A DNA stretch of 64,000 nucleotides, taken from Congeria kusceri. Lineage: Eukaryota; Mollusca; Bivalvia; Myida; Dreissenidae. Numbering within the stretch: position 1 is the first letter of the stretch; the number at the start of each line of letters is the position of its first letter. Where the stretch lies: positions 7,008,001 to 7,072,000 of the forward strand of contig CM051030.1 in NCBI GenBank assembly GCA_027627225.1. Direction: 5' to 3'. The notes beneath the pieces are model-generated. The model saw only the letters and a list, made by a program, of their open reading frames with translations, had not been told where the DNA came from and did not search any database. The position numbers were made by a program, and so were the translations under genes. Positions 55,944 through 64,000 of the stretch are shown here, piece by piece.

Positions 55944-58900
55944 GTTTAACATTGTTTCATTTAACATAGGTGGTTTTTTATCTTCAGTTAAACATACTGA
56001 AGTTATACATGTTTTAGACATAAACCTATCCGTACAAGTTTTTATTTTACAAGAAACTAAGTTTAAAGGCAGTGAATGTAAAACTATACCTGGCTTTATC
56101 ATCGAGTATAAAAACTACTGCAACTTGAATCATAACTCTGCAGGTGGGTTAGCTTTTTACATTAAAAATAACATCAACTATGAGGTATTTAGTGTGAATG
56201 ACTCTTTAAAAGCTGATGGTAGTGCTATTATCAAAGTGCTGGCAATGAAGGTTATTATTAATAAGAACCGACCTCTTATACTGGTTAACATATACTCAAG
56301 TGAGTGTGATCTTGAGTCTTTAAATAAAATTAGCTCACAATTACGGACCATAAAAGGACCCCATAATGTCATCTATACGGGGGACTTTAATGCACATCAC
56401 CCCACTTGGGGTTTCCCCAAATCTGATGCGGGAGGTAAAGCAGTCACAGCCTGGTTGGAAGAACAAGACCTCATTTTGCTCAATGACGGTTCGCCAACCA
56501 GGCTTGACTACACAGGCGCTATGACTCATATAGACCTCACCGTTGCCAGCCCTGAGATTTCAAGCACTTCTGCCTGGGAACCGTTATCCGATAGCCTAGG
56601 ATCTGACCACTTCCCTCAAATAGTCACCCTGTGTAACTATATAACACAGGGAACTGATACCCAGGGTTCAGGGGAACCTAGATTTATATTTAATAAGGCT
56701 AACTGGGATCAGTTTAGGGACCTCTGTGCAGATCTATCCCGGGCAGACATTCACACTCAAGACCCTCTTCAATACATGTATTGCAAAATCTGACCAATAA
56801 ACTGCTGTCCATAGCTGAATGCAGCATACCGGTCTCTTCTGGCCAGAATAAACGCAATAAATCAGTACCGTGGTGGAGCGATGAATGCGCCAAGGCTGTG
56901 CAGGACATGAAAAAAGCTTTAAAAATCTTTTAAAATAACCCTGCGGAGCATAATCTTAAAAATTATAGGTCTCTCGAAAACACTGCGAAGCGGGTCATTC
57001 TGGAAGCTAAAAAGCAAAATTGGAAAGAATTCTGTGAATCCATTGATACTAAACATTCGACTTCTAAGCAGTTTGGCAAATAATTCACAGAATTAACAGA
57101 ATTCCATACTGTCCTGTGCCTCTACTTAAATTTAAAGGCGAAATTTCCTGTACCCCAAGAGACAAGGCTCAATTTTTGGTCCAACATTTCAAATCTGTAT
57201 CTAGTGATTCAAACCTGCCTTCTGAAACTTTGGACCATCAAAAACAGTTTGAATCACATAATAACCACATTTTAACTGAGCCTGGGAATAATAACTGCTC
57301 ATTAAATCAACCATTTTCTCTTTCGGAACTAAAAGCAGCCATTGGTAGCAGGAAGGACTCTGCCACGGGACCTGATAAACTATCTTGTCTGATGTTTAAG
57401 AACATGTCAGATCACATTTTATATTTCTGGCTTGAATTGTACAACAGGGTGTAAACGACGGGTCTTATACGATCCGAATGTAAGCAAGCTACAGTGATAC
57501 CGGTACCAAAACCTGGAAAAGATAAATCAGATCCAAAATCTTATAGGCCAATAAGTCTCACTTCTCACGCTGGTAAATTATTAAAAATCATGATCAAAAA
57601 TAGACTTGAGCACTTATTGGAAACCAATTATATTTTGACACCCCTTCCAGTCTGGCTTTAGAAAAAGGGCGTTCAACACTAGACCAGCTAGCTCGACTAC
57701 AACATGACATTATGTAGGCAAAAAATCGAGGGCAGTCAGTACTTGCAATCTTTTTGGACCTTCAAGCTGCCTGCGACTTAACTTGGACTTTCGGCATCTT
57801 AACAAAGCTAGCTGATTAAGGTATCGCCGGACACTGCTTCTACTATGTAAGGGCTTTCCTTGAGGGTCGTAAAATTAAGGTCAGAGTCAATGGTGCGAGT
57901 TCAGATGAAGCAATAACTGAAAGAGGCACCCCACAGGGGTCTGTCATCTCTCCCCTGCTGTTCTCCATCATTGTTAATGACCTGCCTGAAACCGTTAAAT
58001 CATCAGGCATGGTCATCTCCCAATTTGCCGATGACTATGACACTTGGTTAATGGGGTCCAAGCTGTCAACCCTGCAAAAAAAGGTCCAAGCAGGAAATGG
58101 AAATGGGCCATTGAATGGGGATTCAAAATTTCACCTACAAAAACAGTAGGAATCCTGTTTGGCAATCAAAAACAGCACTCTTTGGACTTAACTTTAGGCG
58201 GCACCAAAATCATTTTCGAAAAGGTGGTAAAATTTCTAGGTATGTTCTCAGATAAACGGTTAACATTTATTCACCACTTCAAATATTTGGCAGAAAAGTG
58301 AGAAAGGGACTTAAATTTAATGAGGATGTTGAGAGGCACAGGTTTCGGGTCCGATAAAAATAGCCTCCTTCTCCTCTACAAGTCACTTATTAGTCCAAAG
58401 ATAGATTATGGGGCCCAATCTATTCATGTGCTATGCCAAACACCCTCAAAATGGTAGATACCATACAAAACAAGGCCCTCCGGATAATCCTACGGGCACA
58501 GACGTGTACCCGAGTTGTACATTAGAGGAGGAGGCCGATGTGCTGCCCCTCACCCTGCGACGGAAACAACAAACCCTATAATATTGGGCCAGGGATGGCT
58601 CAAACCCCGTTATAAAGCTATTTGGGACGGGCACCTTCATCAGGGTTGGGGAGCTTAAAAAGAAACATGTTGCCTTCCCATTTGGGGCCAGCACCCAGAC
58701 CCTGGTGGAGGAGGCCGGTCTCAAGGAGGTTGCTGTGGCAGACCTGAATCCCTCCAAACCCCCCCCCCCCTCCCGGCTGCGTCATTCCGGATGTCGACAA
58801 CTATCTATCTACAATAGTAACGAAATCTGACTCTCTGCACCTCGTGAGGTCAGAAGCTCTCAATTATGTTAATATTCAGTATGCTGAGCATTTAAAAATT

Positions 58901-59733
58901 TACACATATGGCTTCAAATGCCCTGACTCTGGCTTGGTAGCCAATTCATTCGTAATTCCCTCCAAAAACAGCTTTCTATATGTTCATCGGAACTTTTGGC
59001 CATTAGCTTTGTAATGTGCTGGATATTAGTTAACAAGCCAACTAAAACTGCTATCTTCTCGGACTCTCTATCGTCACTAGAGTCCATCAAAAATAGAAAG
59101 AGCAGGTCTGGGCCTGATATTTTAAATGATATTTTGGAACTGAATCAAAAGTGCCTAGACAAATCTTTACAGGTAACCTTATTTTGGTGCCCAGCACCTG
59201 TCGACATCCCAGGGAATGACCAGGCGGACAGGGAGGCTAAGGAGGGCCTCAAAAGGGAGTCGGTTAATATAGGGGTCCCACTAGCCCCAACAGAAATATA
59301 CTCCCGGGCCAAGGACTATCTTATGCGGGAGTGGAACAACATAACACCCGCTAACACTCCATACAGAGCCCCTTTCACCATTGCCCAGAAAACCCTCAGT
59401 CAGCCACATCAATATTCTATCAACATCATTATTGACAAATGCATTAGCCGACTGAGGATGGGGACCAGTCTTTTGCCTGCTAGTGCGGGAAAGTACATTT
59501 TAAAGCTGGACCCTCTATGTCCTCAATGTGGGATCCCCTTCACAGCCGATCACCTGCTGACACAGTGCCGCCAGTTCTCAACACAGAGAGAACAGCTTAA
59601 AACCAATTTTTCCAACTTAAACATTGATTTTACCCTTAATAATATGTTAAATCCTACTGGCAAAAATAAATTACCTGTGTACAAATCGCTGGCAATATAT
59701 CTTGTGCATTGCCAGATTACAGATAAAATATAA
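55933..59733 (+). pseudogene. LINE ORF2: endonuclease, reverse transcriptase, RNase H, broken
   Basis: The ATG at 55,933 starts an open endonuclease to 56,793 with F-N-I-G-G, Q-E-T-K, G-D-F-N-A-H-H (about 56,380) and S-D-H-F (56,603), the AP-endonuclease signature. Reverse transcriptase follows in several frames: S-A-T-G-P-D-K-L-S (57,360), Y-R-P-I-S-L-T (57,541), G-T-P-Q-G-S-V-I-S-P-L-L (57,925), F-A-D-D (58,024). RNase H (58,996-59,260) has F-S-D-S-L-S-S and G-N-D-Q-A-D-R-E-A-K, with P in place of the His of PAH. A C-P-Q-C...H...C finger lies near 59,515. Span (1,267 codons) and the RNase H suit I-superfamily elements (I, Nimb, Ingi and relatives). Multiple shifts make it dead. Confidence 0.85.
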
Positions 59734-62700
59734 ATACAAATATTTAAATTGAAATTTAATAAACATTTTCCTATATCTGGGAAATTTAAGTCATTTAATC
59801 ATTTATTTATATCACTGAACAGCTTTTAACTGTACAGTGCTTTAATTATTGCTTTTCTAGCAATATTTACATCTATTTACTGTCTACCAGTGTGTTAATA
59901 TACTAATTTCCCGTTTTAACACATTACAAACCCATATATATTGGGAATTAGTGATATTTAGCCTATTGAAGGGCAGATAATTCCTGCCTGTCCAAATTCT
60001 TTATTCATTTTAAATCATAACAGACCAACTTGTATTTTATCTAGTACACTGGGACAATAATAGGCAATGCTCAGTAGAGCATTCAGAGGGTTAAACCCAG
60101 CCAGTGTTTACATTGTATATTACTGGCTGTGTCAATGGTTAACAGCACTGTACTTTTTGTTTCAAATCATTTATTTTTGCATGAGTTATAAGGATTTAGA
60201 AATATTATTTCTGAATTTTCACTACTTTGTGCTCATATATTGTGCACAATTTATACTGATTGTTTAAATTTACATTACATGGACCTCAGGTTAATTGGAA
60301 AAAATAAATGCCATTACTAAACTAAATTAATTTGTAAATTATTATCTTCAGTGGTACAATAAATATTGTTCATAGGCTGCAGGAATCCCCCTATCTGCTC
60401 TCTATATTCCCCCATCCCTCCGTGGTTTTTCATGAGCCGTGTTGGGCTGTAAGCACAGGAAGATAGTAACACATATCTTAATTTAAATTTCATATTATTA
60501 TATATGTTATGTTGCTAACTTAGCCCTCCCTCAACCTTTGCCAATCTGATTGACCAAGGATTCCTTATTTTAAGCCATTTTTTAGTTACTAGTTTCCCCA
60601 TTTACTATTGTCAAGTATTAAATAAACCCCATTTTATTGCAGATTTTATATACAATGGGCAGGACCCAGTTATCAATTTTTTAATGTGTACTATATGTTG
60701 TTTTAACCCACATGGGTAGTAAGTTTCTTAATGTTTTGGCAAGTATTTTGATCATATTGTTAATGATCGAGTTGCCATTATTATGTGTGTGATATTACAT
60801 ATTTTGATTTTCTGCAGTTATTCTTAATGCAGAAATTTGTATATTTTCAACAAATAACTGTTTTACAGAAGTAGTTATCCACATTTTAACTTTTAAAGTG
60901 TTAATTAAACTACCTATTTTAAGTGTCCCTATCTAGGTAAATCACGTGAACCTGTGCGCCCACCTGGTCCCAGTATCTCAAAATACCATTCAAGCACTGC
61001 CAGCCAAAATTCCCCTCCCCCACCGGTGCTATCCCTTCTTTTAATAATCAAGAACGAGACAAAGTCCTCCTTTCATGTGCTCCCCAGGGTGATTTTCTTT
61101 GATTTGTATATATTTGTACAGTCTAGTCAATTCTTTTTAAAGCCCTAAAAAGTAAGCCGTTTGATAGTGCCGGAAGTATGTTATATATGTTTTATCATAA
61201 ATTTTACTGTATATTCGATTCTCATCCTGTTATGTTTGTTCATTTTCTTAAATTGTCACCCTGGGGTAGGCTACACTCCACTAAATAGCCCACAAATTTG
61301 CATAAAACTCAAAAGACAGGGTCTCAGGTTGGAGCAATAAGTTATATTCCCTGTCTATAAGAGTTCAGCATTAGTTAAAAGCATGTCATGCAATTGTAAC
61401 ATCCATCATTAAAATAAATATAGCAATTATATAGAAAACATATTACATACCAACAACATATACTTGCAGCTGCTAGGTACTTTAGCAGTCTTATATTATT
61501 TTACTTCCTATTAATTAAATAGTTCATTTTACACTGAATATTCAAGTTCTACTACTTGAATTTTATAATAAATAAAGGTTAGAAAGCATATCTAACCTAT
61601 TTTCACTATCTTCATATGTATAGACATGCAAAGTATACAGATATTGTAAAACAAATCTGAACCACTTTAGTGATCAGCAAATAATTAAATTGTTTATAGT
61701 CGTTATTGTAAATATCATTGTAAATACCGTCACATGTGTATTAGCACATTGGTTTTTTAATTTAAAATTACATATAGTATATGGTAAGTATTACCAAAAT
61801 TTACCCAGATCTCTAAGAAAGCAAGACTCCAACAACTCCGTTCCAGCATTTGCTGCATAACGGGTCTAGATAAAATGGTGATTCACATAAAATTATGTGT
61901 TCCCTCCATTTAATTCTTATTTTAGTTGGGCTATTTCTTCCAATCTCCACTTTCTCATGCTAATATAGGTTAAACTCAGTTGTTTTTTTCTTAATTTTTT
62001 CTTCTATTGCAAAGAAAGTTATACTTATTCAGTCCTATTGCCTACATATATAAGATATTTTCAAATAGAATAGTCTATTGCACATTCTCATAATATATAT
62101 TTCTAGTGGTATGTCTCTCATGATATCCTTTATACAAGTAAAGGGAGACCTCAACTCGATTAAATCTTGGTTTGCTGGCTGTTTTACAGTGTTATTCTAT
62201 AATTAATAAGGGACGTAACTCCTGATGATAAATAAAAGGTTATTTCAGAATTGCTCCTCTTTAAACTGCGTATTTTTAAGCACAGATTTGTATTATTAGC
62301 ATCGCATCCACACTGCAAAGTTTTATATATGTAACTTTCCCGACATATTAAAGGATAGTTAACTTTATTCATGCAAAGTATTTTTGTTAAGCAGTGTGCT
62401 CGGGCAATGGTTTTCAACCGAAGTCTCTAGGGTAAACAACTCCAATCATTCCGGTATGCAACAGAACACATTTCATACATCAGGCTAGTAAGGTAAATAT
62501 CGTTGTCTTTTCATCCTATTTGTTTGACAAGCCTTCCTCACAAGTGTTGTGATCTCGTTAAATGCAATTATAGTCGTTTACACACATGTTTAAACTTAAA
62601 ACCAGATATGGGTTGTATAGAGACCCAACCAATATTAGAATTTATCTGCGACGTAGCTAAAATGCGAGTTGTGATTAACCAGATAAACACAGCGTAACAT

Positions 62701-62750
62701 ATAGAACATATTCCATATAAGTAAAATCCTGTTGGGTAAGAAGGGGTGCA
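59734..62750. other. LINE 3' flank and intergenic, no gene seen
   Basis: May include the LINE 3' UTR, whose end I could not fix. AT-rich throughout; no cysteine-module exon. Confidence 0.4.
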
Positions 62751-63394
62751 GCGAGCGCAGCGAATATTTTACTTAATAGGTTAAAACGTACTTAAAATAT
62801 AACCTACATTTTTATTAGTCATGCACATGTACATTCTTGGAAAATGTGATAAGTAGATATCGATATATGGTGGTGCTTACTTAAGATTCTAAGACGGAGG
62901 AGATTTAAATAGCCGTAACGCTTGCAGTCCAGTAATTTTATTGGATCATGTTGCAGGTTTTTGATGGTTTGCATTTTTTAGGAAGCACTCATTTAAGAAA
63001 ATTATTTGTTTTTATTTTGCAAAAAGTTCAGTGCACTTGGTGTTTGAGTTTAAACAAAGCAATTTAGTCTACTTGTGGTTATGTTGTCAATACACAGCTG
63101 GATAAAACTAGATTATTTACGCATCCGGCCACGGTAATACATCTGGTTACGAAATGAACTTTTGGGCTTATGAAACGTAAATAAATTAGACAAGTTGGAT
63201 TACTTGAAATATTTGATAAACAGGATACGACGTTTTTGAAAAGGGTTTCCAATTTTCCAAAAAGTAATGTATTTCGCTCTTGTGTTCTCTATTTTGTTTA
63301 TGTATTATATTGTAATTTTTTACAGTTAACTTCGCATTAATTACTGCATTAACTTATGCATTGAAGTTATTAAAAAAATGTCATTCTGAAGGTT
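62751..63394. repeat. duplicated upstream segment (relative of about 34.3 kb and 43.5 kb)
   Basis: CATCCGGCCACGGTAATACATCTGG and what follows parallels 34,378 onward, and AAAAAGTTCAGTGCACTTGG...CAATACACAGCTGG parallels 43,530-43,600. Confidence 0.6.
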
Positions 63395-63620
63395 TGTTAA
63401 TTCGTCTTTCTGTCTTTTGTACGTTAGTCATTCTGGCTGTTGGTTTATCTGATAGTCATATGTTCTGTCTTTCTGTCATTTGTTCTGTCTGTCCGTCATT
63501 TTCTGTATATTTGTAATTTATCCTCTCTGTTTATCTGTCTGTCTGACTGTCGTTTGATCTGTCTGTCATTTTGTCTGACTGCATTTAATCTGTCTGACTA
63601 TATTTGACGTCTGACTGGCT
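63395..63620. repeat. TCTG-rich repeat upstream of G7
   Basis: A short relative of the 35,280-36,390 array, made of GTCTGTCATTTTGTCTGACTG words. Confidence 0.85.
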
Positions 63621-63689
63621 TTCCAAAAAAACATGAACCATTACCGTGTGCTATCTTTGTTTATGTACTGTTTGTTTCAGTTTCAAAAG

Positions 63690-63768
63690 ATGCCGTCATT
63701 TCAGTGTGCCATTGTGCTGTTATGCTTCGTGGTTTTGTACGAGGCCGTCGTGTTTCCTGTAAAACCTG
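63690..63768 (+). CDS. G7 exon 1: signal peptide
   Basis: 79 nt, ending phase 1; hydrophobic leader without a stop, unlike G4. Confidence 0.75.
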
Positions 63769-64000
63769 GTTAGACTTTAACGAATTACCAATCACCAAAT
63801 GCTAACAGAGACTTTAATGTTTTATGATTACCAATTCTCTGTATTATTATGTATGTTACAATATAAACGTATAATGTCATAATATATGATTAATCTTCTT
63901 TTGTCATTCAGGCAGACCTTGCCATTACAAGGGCAAACTATACCGCAATGGAAAGTCTTTTAAAGACGATTGCAACACGTGCAACTGTCGCAACGGAGCC
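63690..64000 (+). CDS. G7: intact-looking paralog of G4, cut by window end
   Basis: Exon 1 (63,690-63,768) encodes MPSFQCAIVLLCFVVLYEAV, then V-F-P-V-K-P-G, a signal peptide ending in phase 1 at GTTAGA. Exon 2 starts at 63,912 after CATTCAG and reads RPCHYKGKLYRNGKSFKDD, then C-N-T-C-N-C-R-N-G-A to the window edge, an SD1 module. The 5' TTTCAGTTTCAAAAG before the ATG is the same as in G4. Exons for WAP and split VWC are expected beyond the window by analogy with G4 and G5. Confidence 0.75.
63912..64000 (+). CDS. G7 exon 2: SD1, partial
   Basis: Begins in phase 1 after CATTCAG; the first four of six cysteines are seen before the sequence ends. Confidence 0.75.

Overview
This is AT-rich animal nuclear DNA, most likely from a bivalve or related mollusc. 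Its genes are split into small exons with GT/AG introns. Its proteins are cysteine-rich secreted ones, and the DNA is full of micro- and minisatellites, foldback and TIR elements, tRNA-derived SINE-like sequences, an RNase H-bearing LINE, a Tc1-like relic and a Crypton-like relic. There are no operons and no prokaryotic features. The species itself cannot be read from the sequence.

The dominant content is a cluster of at least seven paralogous loci on both strands. They are built from a few exon modules, almost all bounded by phase-1 introns: (i) a signal-peptide exon; (ii) a six-cysteine module with the core C-N-x-C-x-C, which is pacifastin-like and equivalent to the N-terminal half of a von Willebrand factor C (VWC) domain, here called SD1; (iii) a module with the pattern C-x4-C-x3-C...PPG-x-CC-x2-C, equivalent to the C-terminal half of VWC, here called SD2; and (iv) a WAP four-disulfide-core module. 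The proteins should be secreted and extracellular. Matrix, byssus, shell or protease-inhibitor roles are possible but not shown by the sequence.

Layout. 1-65: end of an ORF, perhaps a transposase DNA-binding region. 1,008-2,427: giant GGTA/GATT microsatellite. 2,611-4,600 (+): locus G1, four SD1 exons and a Thr/Pro tail. 5.4-10.5 kb: repeats and a GC-rich TIR element. 10,572-11,097 (+): orphan SD1 + WAP-like exon pair (G2). 12.7 and 14.9 kb (-): exon relics. 18,348-27,822 (-): G3, the largest gene, with a signal peptide, ten SD2, three SD1, one WAP and two dead SD2 exons. Its 5' end lies in register with a 42-bp minisatellite (27.8-29.2 kb). 32.4-33.9 kb: Tc1-like relic, then a 44-bp minisatellite. 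35.3-36.4 kb: TCTG-rich repeat. 36,467-41,602 (+): G4, a pseudogene of signal peptide-SD1-WAP-split VWC, with a dead Crypton/DUF3504 gene (38.5-40.6 kb, -) in its third intron. 42.4-45 kb: TIR elements. 46,203-49,370 (-): G5, which looks intact; its last exon runs into a 63-bp minisatellite. 50,458-51,507 (-): G6, a probable single-VWC locus. 54,069-59,733 (+): a decayed LINE. 63,690-64,000 (+): G7, an intact-looking start of a G4 paralog, cut by the window end.

The main story is modular exon duplication and decay. VWC half-domains and WAP units are copied as symmetric phase 1-1 exons, some copies lose splice sites or gain stops, and tandem repeats abut or overlap both ends of coding sequence. 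All exon calls rest on splice motifs, phase and cysteine spacing read by eye; no search or RNA evidence was available.
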